Positions 32,985 through 44,640 of a stretch of DNA of 64,000 nucleotides are shown in pieces. This DNA comes from Hemerocallis citrina. Its lineage: Eukaryota > Streptophyta > Magnoliopsida > Asparagales > Asphodelaceae. Numbering within the stretch: the first letter of the stretch is position 1; every line of letters begins with the position of its first letter. Under the pieces are notes generated by a model. The model saw only the letters and a list, made by a program, of their open reading frames with translations, had not been told where the DNA came from and searched no databases. Where the stretch lies: contig CM030362.1 of NCBI GenBank assembly GCA_017893485.1, forward strand, positions 257,280,744 to 257,344,743, read 5' to 3'. Position numbers and translations under genes: made by a program.

Positions 32985-33560
32985 AAAGTCTCCGTTGAGC
33001 ACTGGGCTAGTGCTCAGCGATCTGCACACTAGAGATAGGTCATCCAATCTGCATTTTTAATCATGATTCAGATCTAATGGCACAAACTCGCTCCCGCTCT
33101 TCTCACACTTACTGAGGGGTAATTTAGTCAATTACCCCTACCCTCTCTTTCTTCTCTGCCCTTACAGATCAGATGCTTTTCGATCTTCCCCTTTTTTTCC
33201 AAATCCCTAATCTCTCTCTCTAGCTCTCTCGCGCGATCGATCTCAAGTGATCATCTCCTCCCTCCTCTTCATCGATTTGTTGACAAAATATCCATCTCCT
33301 CCATCTCGGACGCTCCCTTTTCCCCTTCTTGGTCATCTTTGACAGGCAAGTTTAAAACCCTAGCCCCAAAATCGATCGGAACCCACAACCCAAATCAACG
33401 CCGTCCTCTCCTCTTCAGTGACGCGATCCACCTCTTCACGCTCATCCGGACTCATCTCTTCCTCTTCCATTCCCCCATCGTTATTGGAGGTATTAGAATT
33501 TTTTTTTTTTGCTCTACTTCATATTGTTGAAAAAAAACCAATTTTTCTTAACTGCTGGTA
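32983..33560 (+). repeat. Left inverted arm of the foldback element
   Basis: Contains a short hairpin GAGCACTGGGCTAGTGCTC near the tip, a CT-rich stretch (33140-33330) and a run of T at 33499-33510. It pairs with 37317-37872. Confidence 0.85.
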
Positions 33561-36290
33561 TAGATAAATCTTGTTAGATAAATCTTGTTTAAAAAAATTA
33601 GGACAAATTGAAACCCTGGTATAGATTTTTTAGATTATAGTAAAAAAAAAACTTGAAGTAGGTGATTTAATGTTGGATAGCTATTTGATTATATTCTGTG
33701 ATAGATATTTGCATGGTTTATATAGTGGATAGTAATATGCAGACGTATACTGTGATAGTAATCTGATTCTATATTGGATTTTGTAATAGGTATGGAGGGT
33801 GGGGAAGGTTGCTCACAACTTGGTGAATTGAAGAAGTGGTGAATTCTTCTACTGAAGATAGCTCCGAGGATGGTAACGACTATATGAATTGAGGGAAGTA
33901 TTTGATTCGTGAACAATTTGGTAAATTTGATGCTTTACTGTATTTTATTTTGGGGATGAATCAATAGGCAGTGATGAATGCATGAAATGGTCAAGTTGAG
34001 TTTATAGATTTTCCCCACGCTACATTTTTTTGGGTTCATTAAGTTTCTTAGTAATAAAGGATTTTTGTTTCATCCATAAATATCATATTCTTTTACGAGT
34101 AATAAAGAAAAGTGTGCTTCAGAAATGACTGTAAACTAGGACAGAATTTCCATTTCAATCAATTATTTTCTTTTACTAAATAACAATAGTCTTGGGATAT
34201 TATAAAAATACAGTTGTTTGCATGGTTATTAATTTTGATGCAGGCATGGTTGTTCTTGATTTCTAGTCTATGAAAATTGTTAGATTGAGAGGCAAATTAT
34301 GTGAAGGAATATGTTGTTTTGTGGTCTATGTTGCCTGGTAGTTAATTTGGTGCAAACCATGATTTGTTGCTGCATGTTGTTTTGTGGTCTCTGTTGTTGC
34401 CTTTTTAATGGTTTGATCATTTTGTTGCTACAAGGCTAATCCATTTGATGATGTCTTCTTGTTCTGATATGTTTGTGGTATGTCATAAGTAGAGAACACT
34501 AGCAGATGATTACATGAGCATTCAATTTCATCGGTAAGTCTTTCTCCGCTTCTTCAGTTGTGTAAGAAAAAATGCAGGGAGAATAGATGTTAGCCTCATT
34601 TGTGTAAGAAAAAAGTTATGATACAATTCATCATATTCTTCAATGTAGGGAGAATCTGGGTTATAACAGACATTCAAATTCAATTTCAGAAGGACTTGTG
34701 ATATCAACATTTTCATTGTAAAAGATCTAGGGTTGCAACGCTCAGTCTCGAGTAGGAAGCAGTAGCGGGAGAAGAAGAAGCAATATTTTTTAGAAGCAGC
34801 AGCAGTAGAAGGAGAAAAAGAAGAAGAAGTAAAGTTTGTAGGATCATTAATGTTTTTGAATGTTTTTGAATGTGTTTGAATATGTAAATGGCTTCATGTT
34901 TGAATTACTAGTGTTGCATAGTGTTGCATTGATTCAATGTGTTGCTTCATCCTTCTATGAAAGAATACTTTGATTTGTTTATGAAAGAAAGAAAGATCCT
35001 GATCCTTTTTCAATATATTTCATGGCTCGCATTAATCTCTGATAGAGGATGTTGTCCCTCTTGCTTAAAGTCTATAATGTGTACAAATTGACTTGATACT
35101 TATTTTTATATGAGGATCCAAATCTTTGAAGCCAGTTGTTATTTTGTTCTACCTCTCCGAAATTTGAAGAAGCAGTGAAATGTTTATGCCACATTCTATG
35201 GTTGTAACCAGGCGACATTTTGAATTCTGCAGGTTGTAGAGTGTGACATTCAGATTGAACTGACTGAAATTTGAGGCATATAGATAGGTTATGCCACATT
35301 CCATATTGAACTTCATGTTGTTCACTTATGCTCTTAAACCCCACAAGATAAAACTCAGTACAACATAAATGTATAAACACACATATACAACCCGAGCTTA
35401 GAATGCTAGAAAACAAACATATACAGAGCTCAAAGCACAATCAGCCTATAAACAACATAAAAGAGCAGAAAATTTTCATAAACAACATCTATCAAAAAAA
35501 ATGTACAAACTCAAAACAGATAGTATCCTTCTCAAGTATACATATAAGTTACAAAGTCCGAACAAATCTATCAAAAAAATTCTACTTAACTTGTTGAACT
35601 CAGTCGTACATGAAGCATAAAAAGAGTACATCATATTCGACATACTGATTACACATACAAACATTAAAACATAATCTCCCTTTGTGAATGAAGAACAACC
35701 ACTGATACTCCAGTTGCATCTGTTTATCTTGTAGAGTTCATTCTGCATCTGTTACTGGAAAAATTAACTAAATGTTAGATGAATTTCTACCTCATTTATT
35801 AGATAGCATAAACTACAAAGTGATTGTGTTCATGATAGAAATTAAAGAAGGCTCAGAATGTCACTTTATTTCACAAAACATTGTCCTCAAATGAGCACAA
35901 CATCTTCAGTTGTGAATGCATTAAAAATTGATGCAAGGTTTGAGACTGTTTTGGTGTAATCACATATGGCTGTAGTTGAACTGCCACGCCCAAACAGCTT
36001 TAACCATCACAGACCCCTACATCTTGTTCCACAATCAGCTAAATGCATTCACAAGACAAGAAAATCTTAATTACCCAAAGGAAACTATCAGCCAAATTAA
36101 AGTAATCAGCCAAAACCATAGTCCAAAAAATCAGCCAAGGAAGATTTATATCAACCAAAACAACCAGCCAGAAATTTGCACACTACAAAAAAAAAAGAAA
36201 AAAAAAACATGTATCAGCAAAAAAATGATCATCAGGCCAAATTTGAGCACAAAATCAAGCCCAAATTTCAACCAGTTGAAACCCTATATG
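33561..36290. other. Interior of the foldback element
   Basis: AT-rich, with no domain recognised. It includes a purine-rich AGAAG/AGCAG low-complexity patch (34760-34840) and small open frames without motifs (35072-35440 and 35476-35748 on minus). A part near 33780-33950 has an inverted, diverged counterpart at 37060-37270. A frame there on the minus strand (37289-37098) contains LGEGCSQLG, whose relative on + is GGEGCSQLG. Confidence 0.4.
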
Positions 36291-36530
36291 GGAAAGTTTC
36301 CGTTGAGCACTAGGCTAGTGCTCAGCGATGTGCGCACTGGAGATAGGCCGTCCAATCTGCATTTTTAATCATGATTCAGATGTAATGGCTCAAACTCGCT
36401 CCCGCTCTTCTCACACTTACGGAGGGGTAATTTAGTCAATTACCCCTACCCTCTCTTTCTTCTCTTCCCTTACAGATCAGATGCTTTTCGATCTTCCCCT
36501 TTTTCCCAAATCCCTAATCTCTCTCTCTAG
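36291..36530 (+). repeat. Third, partial copy of the foldback arm
   Basis: GGAAAGTTTCCGTTGAGCAC to CCCTAATCTCTCTCTCTAG repeats the first ~240 bp of the left arm in direct orientation. It is bracketed by a ~45-bp direct repeat (ATTTGAGCACAAAATCAAGC... at about 36241, and a diverged copy at about 36553). Confidence 0.85.
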
Positions 36531-36590
36531 CGAGTTTGAGCACCAAATTTGGGCACAAAATCAAGCCCAAATTTAAACCAGTTGAAACCA

Positions 36591-37316
36591 AAAAAAATTG
36601 TTCACTCCAACTGTTGAAATGAGCAAGTATCAGCCAAAAAAAATCAACCAGAAACTTGTACTGCCCAATTGTAAGAAAGGATCAGCCAAACAGTCTCAAT
36701 AAGGCTATATAGTAAGGCAAGTCACTGAGTACCAAACTTCATATTCAAAAAATTGTATCTTTCTATCAGAAAACTTCAACCTCAAAGCCAAAATCAAGCA
36801 TATTCAATTGTATATTCAGTACAACTGAAAATACAATTGCATACATAGCATCTGTAACTACCCAATTGTAAAAAAACTTAAGGATCAACCAAATGAAAGC
36901 TTAAGGACAAGGGTAATGTACTAAATTTCAAGTGCAGCACCCCACCAACAACATGACCTCAGAGAAACTTACACATTGATTTTACTTAGTAGGTGAAGAA
37001 GACAATAAATTCATCACTGCCTATCAATTCATTCTGTACCCAAAAATAAAAGTATGGTATCATATTTACCAAATTGATTGTGAATGAAATACTTCCCTCA
37101 ATTGACCTTCTTCAATTGATTGCGAATGAAATACTTTAGGATTAGATGCTCCTCAACAGTGGGGGTAAATTCACCTTCTTCAACATACAAAAAATTGTCA
37201 CCCAATTGTGAGCAACCTTCACCTAATTCCATAGCTGTAACAAATTTGAAAATATAATCAAGATAATCTATTTCGGATATTTTTTTCAATAATAAAAAAT
37301 TATTTTTGAAACTGAG
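36591..37316. other. Interior of the foldback element, right side
   Basis: AT-rich with repeated 'ATCAGCCAAA'-like phrases. There is no gene that I can support; the 63-codon minus frame at 37098-37289 has no known domain. Confidence 0.4.
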
Positions 37317-37870
37317 TTAAGAAAAATTGGTTTTTTTCTACAATAACAAGAAAAAAAAATTGTTACCTTCAATAACGATGGGGGAATGGAGGAGGAAGAG
37401 GTGAGTCCGGATGAGCGTGAAGATGTGGATCGCGTCACTGAGGAGGAGAGGACGACGTCGATTTGGGTTGTGGGTTCCGATCGATTTTGGGGCTAGGGTT
37501 TTAAACTCGCCTATCGAAGATGACCAAGAAGGGGAAAAGGGAGCGTCGGAGAAGGAGGAGATGGAGATTTTGTCGACAAATCGATGAAGAGGAGGGAGGA
37601 GATGATCACTTGAGATCGATCGCGCGAGAGAGCTAGAGAGAGAGATTAGGGATTTGGGAAAAAGGGGAAGATCGAAAAGCATCTGATCTGTAAAGGCAGA
37701 GAAGAAAGAGAGGGTAGGGGTAATTGACTAAATTACCCCTCCGTAAGTGTGAGAAGAGCGGGAGCGAGTTTGAGCCATTAGATCTGAATCATGATTAAAA
37801 ATGCAGATCGGACGGCCTATCTCTAGTGCGCAGATCGCTGAGCACTAGCCCAGTGCTCAACGGAAACTTT

Positions 37871-37872
<2 letters not shown>
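37317..37872 (-). repeat. Right inverted arm of the foldback element
   Basis: Reverse complement of 32983-33560 with moderate divergence. Ends GGAAACTTTCC before a TA tract. Confidence 0.85.

Positions 37873-37932
<60 letters not shown>
37873..37932. repeat. (TA)n microsatellite
   Basis: About 30 TA units between the foldback element and LTR X. Confidence 0.95.
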
Positions 37933-37935
<3 letters not shown>

Positions 37936-38639
37936 AGTGCCCCAAATTTCCAATATGATATCTTAGAAATACGTGGCACAATTCCCAGCATCAACTTCAA
38001 TTGCAATAGTAAACATAGCCAAAAAACACAGATAATTTTTATTTCAACTTTTATTACAATAATTGTTTACAAAACACAGCGAAATACAAAACACTTTAAA
38101 TTACAAAGTTTTCTTTTACAACACATTCTTTTACAATTTTACATAAGCTATAACATCAATTTAGCACAAGCATCCAAATTCCAAGCTATAAGCACCTACC
38201 GATAAAACATGAGGCTAGAGATAACCCTAACTCCCAAAACTATAGGAGTCAGCCATAACGGTGTGAGTGACATAAGAGAAAACAACATAAATAAAACATA
38301 GAGTATAGAGTCATCAACAATATGTATTAACAGCAAGAATAAAGGAAATGAGAAATAACAATAACTAAAGCATGAAAACATCAAGGAAAATAAGATGGTC
38401 AATACTAATACATGAAAACATCAAGTGAATCTAGACGAAGTGTCAAGTGTAGGAAAAATAGGAAAACATAAGCATAAAACCAAGTCAAGAAAACACAATC
38501 GCTATATGCTGACTCTCTAATGCATACTTGTCGGATTCTATGCATTCCATAGTACAAAGATCCGGTGCAAGCCCTTATCGATCTCCACTTTATAAGGTTA
38601 AATCCCTCGTTATGTAACTAATCCTACTACGGTGATGGA

Positions 38640-38890
38640 AACAAGATCGAGAATACTCTGCGAATAGGCACCACACCCCTCGACGCGCAAGCATCATATA
38701 AGAATAGCTCACAAACCGGAGAATCACCTCCTAACCGTGTACCCCAGAATAGGCTTGCGAGGCCCTCAACATGCAGATACACCAGGTACATTCCGTGAAT
38801 AGGCCCACCGACCCTCGACACGCGAATGCACCTTGCATGCTCCGTGAATAGGCCTGCAGACCCTCGACACGTGAACATACAAATGTCCTC
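38640..38890. repeat. ~60-bp GC-rich repeats in LTR X
   Basis: The phrase GTGAATAGGCC...ACCCTCGACACG recurs near 38655, 38740, 38795 and 38845 with varying spacing. It sits in the same part of the LTR as the GC-rich blocks in B, F and Y. Confidence 0.7.
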
Positions 38891-39389
38891 TCGAGACATG
38901 ACAACAAACAGTCCTAAAACGCATCCGTTGGACTAACAAAACCAGGAGCATATACTTACTTTTTCCAAGTACCATCACATCTCCACTAGTGCCTGTCCTT
39001 AAGTTGGTTATTATTAAAACACAAAAATCCACATCTCTAGAGTTAGTGTATCCTGTCGGACTTAAATACTTAACAACAACCCCATGACCCAACTGGCCTA
39101 AATCAACAAATCTCAACTGTCGGTTCACCGGACTCCCACTCAACTCCTAGATATATCATCAAGACCAAAACTCACAAATCTATCGTAAAAATGATTATAT
39201 GAAGAAACTTCTCCAATCAACAAAACCTAAATCTTTTATAAAAGTCCAGAATCCAAACCCAACAATAAAACATCTTGAAAACATACGTTCTGTAGAAAGG
39301 ATAATATTTAGAATAGTAAGTTATAGATCCAAAAAATTTTAAAGAATCATTTGTTTAAAGAACATCAGGATAACTCAAGAAAACATCAG

Positions 39390-39760
39390 TAACAATTGAC
39401 TGTAAACCGGAGTCGGTCGACTGTCCAGAGCGAAAAACCAGCACTTTAAGAAATAAAAATCTAAGTAGTAGCAGTCGACTGTAAAAAGTCATCGGTCGAC
39501 TGTCCAGAGCGAAAATCCAATATTTTTAAGAAGAATAATTCTAAGTAATGGCAGTCGACTGTAAAAGTCATCGGTCAACTGTCAAAAGTGAAAATTCAAA
39601 ACTTTGAGAAAACGTCAAAACAGAGCAGAGACAGTCGACTGTATAAGGAAGCCAATCGACTGTCCCATAGGAAATTTCGAGACTTCAAGAAAATACTTCA
39701 GCCAAGACCCCGACAGTCGACTGTCAACATTGGTTGGTCGACTGTCAGTCCTCTATACTG
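39390..39760. repeat. ~80-bp array with CAGTCGACTG palindrome in LTR X
   Basis: CAGTCGACTGT or its variant begins at about 39393, 39472, 39552, 39632 and 39714, a period of 79-82 bp. Each unit has a second copy of the palindrome (GGTCGACTGTCC) about 25-30 bp later. Confidence 0.85.
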
Positions 39761-41540
39761 CAGTTTTAGTTGTGCACATTTCAACCGATACTGAGTTTTA
39801 CTTTATAAACACCAAATTTGTAAAAGGTATAATTCTGATACGTTCAAATACGACCTGTAGAGTATATAAGAGTCCATAAAAACCAATCAAAACCACTTGA
39901 ATTGATAAAAATAGCTTTTTGATGAATTTCTTCAAAATAAAACATGAATGTGTGCATATATCAAAACTAGAGTTTTTAAGAATCAATCATACATCAAATA
40001 ACGTCGTATTATGTTCCAAACCATATCAATGCCAAAATAATTAAGATTCAATCAAAATTCTACAAAACACACAAAAATTCAATTTCTTCAAAAACAATAA
40101 AATAAAATATCTATGTACAAATGTTTGTGCGCTAAGAAAACTTCAAAACTCATCAATTAGAAATAGCAAAATATTTAGATTTAATCTCAGTACTAAAACC
40201 AATCATATCCAATTGAAAACTTCTCAAAACTTCACAAAATTACGAAATCCCCAAATTGATCATAATGCATAGATCCAAATCTAAACCCCCTTTTCTCAAA
40301 ACTCCAAGACTTAATTCTTAGATCCAATAGCAATTAAATTTATCCACAATCATCCATAATAAATTTTCCATGTATATAAGCATCATAACAATCACTAATC
40401 AAGTTTCTACTCAACGAAAAGTCACCAAATAGAGTTATGCATTTATACACAAGTAAAGAAAATCTTTTTTATCCACTTTTATGCAATATCATCATACAAC
40501 ACATCATGATAAGTTAAAACAGCAAGTATATGAAAGAAAGCATCCTACTCATGATTTCTATTCAGTTCTTTAACAATCTCAAGTCAACAAATCTGGGTTT
40601 CAATTATCAATAATATAGTTTCATGATAGGATTCACTTTTAATTCATCTACTCATCAAAATTTCATATATCATCATACAAACTCCTAGCATGCTTTCTAA
40701 TAGATAGATCATCACATAGAACATACATAAAATAAAACAAAACAAAATATGTCACTCACCTTGTTGGAGAGATCAAACGAATATGATAAAGCAATAGGAA
40801 AAATTCCTCCTTCGCAAGAAATCCAAGATCTCTTCTTTAAAACTTCAAAAAAATAATAATAATAAAACCTTTGTGTTGTGCAGCGAAAGATGACTGCACT
40901 CCACCTTTTTAAATAGGCTGGAAATCAAGTGAATTAGGGTTTTAAACATATTAGCAAAATACTCCTTTTAAAATATACCTTAACTTAAATCGTTCCCCAT
41001 ACTAGGAAATTAATTAAAACCAATTTAATCCAGTTGAAAAATCAAAAAGACCCCCACTAGCATCAGCCGACATTGTTTGAGAAACCCAGAAAATGATTTT
41101 GCATTTTCACCCCCTTCAAATAGCAATTTTGCAAAAAGATCCCCTTTTATCAAAACTTGTAAAATAAATCAAATTCATCAAAACAAAAAAAGTAAACTTT
41201 TTAACTCTGAGTTGACTAGGCATTATACCCAGCCCAAAAATCTGAAAATCTAGAGTTCTCACCCCAATTGGTAATTTTCCACAAAAGTCCTTCTTTTTGT
41301 AATATTTGCAAATAGGTCCAATAAATATCAGAAAAATCTAGCAAATTCACAAATAATATCTAATAATAAATAATGATTTTTCACAAAATAATTTTTTAAC
41401 TTTGAACATCCCAAGAAAACATTTGCACGTGTTTTGCACGGGTAAAATGATAAATTTTCAGAAAAATATTTATTAAATCTCCAAAAACCATTTTAATTTA
41501 TTTAGAAATCTTAAAAATAATATTTAAAAATACGAGTTAC

Positions 41541-41572
41541 TATATATACCCGTTTAAGTACGGGGTGTTACA
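41541..41572 (-). repeat. Probable end of LTR W
   Basis: TATATATACCCGTTTAAGTA then CGGGGTGTTACA differs from the end of Z at only about three positions, so it is most likely the right-hand end of W separated from 29499 by the intervening insertions. Confidence 0.55.
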
Positions 41573-41746
41573 CACACCCCTCTTTACAAACTTGGCGTCC
41601 TCGCTGAGGATGGGACCTGCAAGCAGATACAGGATCGCCTTTCCAACCGATGTGGAGAGGACTACCCTGATTCTGCTAGCCATACAGCCCAACCCGGGAC
41701 TCTGGTCACCCTACCAGTGTACATCTGCAAACTCCATCTTAGGCGC
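41573..41746 (-). other. Internal region 1 of the chain, PPT side
   Basis: On the minus strand it ends with a GAGGACGCCAAG phrase and an AAAGAGGGGTGTG purine tract (41573-41585) against the LTR, as in Tekay-like elements. It continues at 45226-45272. Total length is only about 221 bp, with no coding capacity. Confidence 0.6.
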
Positions 41747-42307
41747 TGTAATACCCTGATTTTTCAATTAATGAGAAATTATTTATTTTTGCACGTGTTG
41801 GGCACGTGCAATAATTTGTTTGGATTATTTTATCATGATGTGTATATTTAAATATATTTTTCTTCAAATTATTTTAGTACAAAAAGCCTTTCTTTAAAGC
41901 CTTGTTTCAATTTAATAAAAAGCCTTTTCTTAAAAAGCCCAAAAGTATTTTATTTTATTTATTTTATGAACTATTTTGGCCCACAAAGAAAGCCCATGAA
42001 TTAATCTATTTTAATTAAACTTGTCATGTAGAAGACTTTTTTTTAACTAAATTATTTTTTATACAAATTTAAAAATGTACAAATTTGGCCTAGTTGCATG
42101 CACGTGCACTACACGTACACGTGCATTGCACTCTCTCTCTCCTAGGCCGGGTATCATTCTTTTGGAGGGATTTTTGATTTTGGGTATGGTGATCATGGGG
42201 GGTAGTTTCATGGAAGTGGGTAGTTTTCCTAACTCCTACTTTGATCTAGTCCCTTCATCCAACAACCACCAAAACAATCTTGGCCCTCCATCTCACCCAT
42301 CTCTTAG

Positions 42308-42316
42308 TATAAATAC
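42308..42316 (+). promoter_or_regulatory. TATA box of LTR F promoter
   Basis: TATAAATAC about 560 bp into the LTR, followed by C-rich sequence, as in C. Confidence 0.6.
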
Positions 42317-43410
42317 CCCCCCTTCTCATGGCTAATTTTTCATATGCAAAGTATAATTTCTAAAGCTATAGTATTATAATAGTGAGAATTATAAAAGATA
42401 AGAGAGTTGTGTGGGTTGTTGTTGCTTGGAGTGGCCGGCATCACAAGGAGGGAAGCATTCGGTGTGGGCTTGAGGAAGCATTCGGTGGTGGCTAGGAGGC
42501 TTGGAGTTGGTGCACTCTTTTGGCTAGGAGGTGGTGCTTTCATCTACAAGGACGTCGTTGCTTTGTTTGTGTTTTCTCTCCAATTAAGGTGGTTAAAACA
42601 TTTTATATTTCTAATGTAGATCCATGCTAAGTTTCCACCATTAAAGTTGCATGAAAAATATTATAAAGAGCCCACTTGAATTGAGTAGTTAGTATGTGAA
42701 TTGATTGAAATGTGGTGATTAACTTATATGGCTCTAGTGTTAAAATTAAATTGTGTGTAGATTGCTCCATGTTTATTAGTATGAAGTTATGATGGTGACT
42801 AAATTTAATTGAGAATGTTGTTATTATGATTAGAGACATAATGCATGCTTGTTAATTGTGAAATTGAGACATGGAACTTATTAAGAAAGAGTCACCTTAT
42901 TTTTGAAGAAAAATGAAATATTTGTATGTTTGAGATGTGATTTGTACAATCGATGAGTGAGTATACTTCATTATGACATAGGTTGATTAATGAAAGTACT
43001 ACTCATAAAATTAGTAGTTGAATTGTGATGAATAGACCTTTAGGTTGATGTGAATATGGACTATTGAAATCATATGTGATGGTTGAGTTAAGAACTAGTT
43101 TCAGTAAATTATCACTATGAAATCATTTAATAAAAGACTAGTAGATCAATTATTTTGGCAATGTCGAAAATACAATATATTGTAGTTAAATAAATAACTC
43201 TTGGATTTTGTGTGTGAAAAATACATTTCATTAGTACCAAAAAATTATATTTTTTTACTGGTATGAACTTCATACAAATGGGGATTAATCTGGAAGTTTT
43301 AGAAAAATTTTACCAAAGCCATAAGAAACTATGGTTATTTGAATATCGAGTTATTTTTAAAGCAGTGTGAATATAATACAAATCGATTTTTATTTGGGTT
43401 AGTGACAACC

Positions 43411-43487
43411 CGAGCCAGTGGCTCAGGTGGTCTTGGACTGCGGTTTGTTTCTCTGGTTTGCACAGTTCGAATCCCAGTAGCCACACT
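43411..43487 (+). promoter_or_regulatory. tRNA-like A/B-box module F1 in LTR F
   Basis: TGGCTCAGGTGG (43419-43430) fits the Pol III A-box, and AGTTCGAATCC (43464-43474) fits the B-box at tRNA-like distance. AGCCAGTGG near the start and CAGTAGCC near the end add to a degenerate tRNA look. The identity of the parent tRNA is not clear. Confidence 0.55.
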
Positions 43488-43569
43488 TCTTTTGTTAAAA
43501 TTCTCTAAAAACCAGTAAACAGCGAACCAAGGGTATATATAGACCCCAGTCGCTCTTATAGCGTGTTCG

Positions 43570-43640
43570 GCGACCGACCCAGTGGTCGGGGCTCTGTGCT
43601 GTCACGGTGCTGTGTCTGGTTCGATTCTTGGGTGCGGCAT
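43570..43640 (+). promoter_or_regulatory. tRNA-like A/B-box module F2 in LTR F
   Basis: CCAGTGGTCGGGG (43579-43591, A-box-like) and GGTTCGATTCT (43618-43628, B-box) are 154 bp downstream of the matching boxes in F1. A T-run follows at about 43651-43660. The B1/B2 pair in LTR B has the same order, a similar spacing (about 172 bp) and a T-run after the second module. Confidence 0.5.
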
Positions 43641-44389
43641 ATAGGGAAAAATATTTTTTTTTGGAGTTTTTGAAGTCCAAAAATTATGAAATAAATATGG
43701 TAATTCTCATAAAAATACAAGGAATTTTATAAGAGTGGTTTGGGTATTATTTGAATGAAATACAATATGGTTTGTGAATAAAAGGCATAATTAGAGCTTT
43801 GGTTATAAGAGTTACACTTATGGAATTTATAACTTATAAAGATTAAGTGAAATAGGCTATTATAAAGTAATTGGCAAAAGTACTTGTGGTGTGACATGAT
43901 TTTGTTTATTCTCATTTGTGAGTATTATGCAAGATATGAAGTATGAATGTTACTAGTGATATTATGAAGTTGCAAGAATTCATGTATGATTATGAAATTA
44001 AAATCATGATGTATGAAAGGAAAAAAAGAAATTGTTGGCTATACATATGAACTTTGTGAGTTAAAAGTATTCATTATGGACTTGTGAATAAAGTGTAATC
44101 ATGAATTGAAAGAGAATATACATGTGAGTTTGAGAACTCGACATGGAAATTGTTAGGAGTTGAAGATTGTGAAATGAAATTTGAAATAGTGTAGCTAAGT
44201 CTCCCCGGCATTGAGAAAAATGAATTGAGATGAAATTAGACCAAGGTTGGTCATGATGAAACAAATGAATAAGTCTGGTTGATGGAGAGGCTAACTCTAG
44301 TGATTATTTTGTTCATGATTTTTAAATAAAACTAAGGACTAGTACATAGTGAAGAGGTGATGAAAGTAGAAGAAAAACATGAGTATGGG

Positions 44390-44640
44390 GGCCAACGGAT
44401 AGCGGTGTGAGAGCGATTCACAGGTTGCCTGCTTGATGCGTCAAGACATGGCGTGGGCGCTACTCCGGAATTATCGTCCCGGTGGCGACGCTCGTGGGAT
44501 GTTCGAGTGGCTATGGGTGGTGCCATTGTTCCATGGCGGAGGCTGAATTGTCCATAGGTTGTCTGCTCGATGCGTCGTGACAGTGCGTGGGATTCCCCTC
44601 CAGGCTGCCTGGACATGGGCTCATAGATCATAGGACATCT
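44390..44640. repeat. GC-rich duplicated block in LTR F
   Basis: GGTTGCCTGCTTGATGCGTC (44423) and GGTTGTCTGCTCGATGCGTC (44557) mark two copies of a ~134-bp unit, the F counterpart of the GC-rich blocks in B, X and Y. Confidence 0.7.

Larger units (their letters stand above)
32983..37872. mobile_element. 4.9-kb long-inverted-repeat (foldback/Mutator-like) element
   Basis: The ends are inverted copies: left GGAAAGTCTCCGTTGAGCAC, right (reverse complement) GGAAAGTTTCCGTTGAGCAC. The arms match through about 33560 on the left and 37317 on the right, and weaker similarity extends inward (around 33780-33830 against 37190-37240). Both sides abut TA tracts, so the TSD is unreadable. No transposase was recognised inside. 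Long inverted repeats beginning GG and a preference for TA-rich targets fit Mutator-like or foldback elements, but the superfamily is uncertain. Confidence 0.75.
37933..41540 (-). mobile_element. Long LTR 'X' (solo, in a TA tract)
   Basis: Starts TGTAGTGCCCCAAATTTCC on +. I place its other end at ACGAGTTAC (41540), because the minus strand then reads (T)GTAACTCGTATTTTT, like the starts of C and D. The bases on both sides are TATAT. The remaining 41546-41572 matches the end of Z (CCCGYTTAAGTA.GG.GTGTTACA) and would be the missing end of W. The alternative is that X runs to 41572. X carries a GCACGTG-type U3 segment near 41415 and two tandem arrays. Confidence 0.6.

Noticed and set aside
32824..33060. 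Frames encoding (Ile-Tyr)n stretches
   Set aside because: Pure translation of TA microsatellites.
35072..35748. 122- and 90-codon minus-strand frames in the foldback interior
   Set aside because: Cys/Ser/Ile-rich translations of AT-rich DNA without any recognisable domain or supporting splice structure.
37098..37289. 63-codon minus-strand frame as a transposase exon of the foldback element
   Set aside because: Its inverted counterpart near 33780-33950 is not open and no transposase motif can be seen; kept only as part of the inverted repeat.
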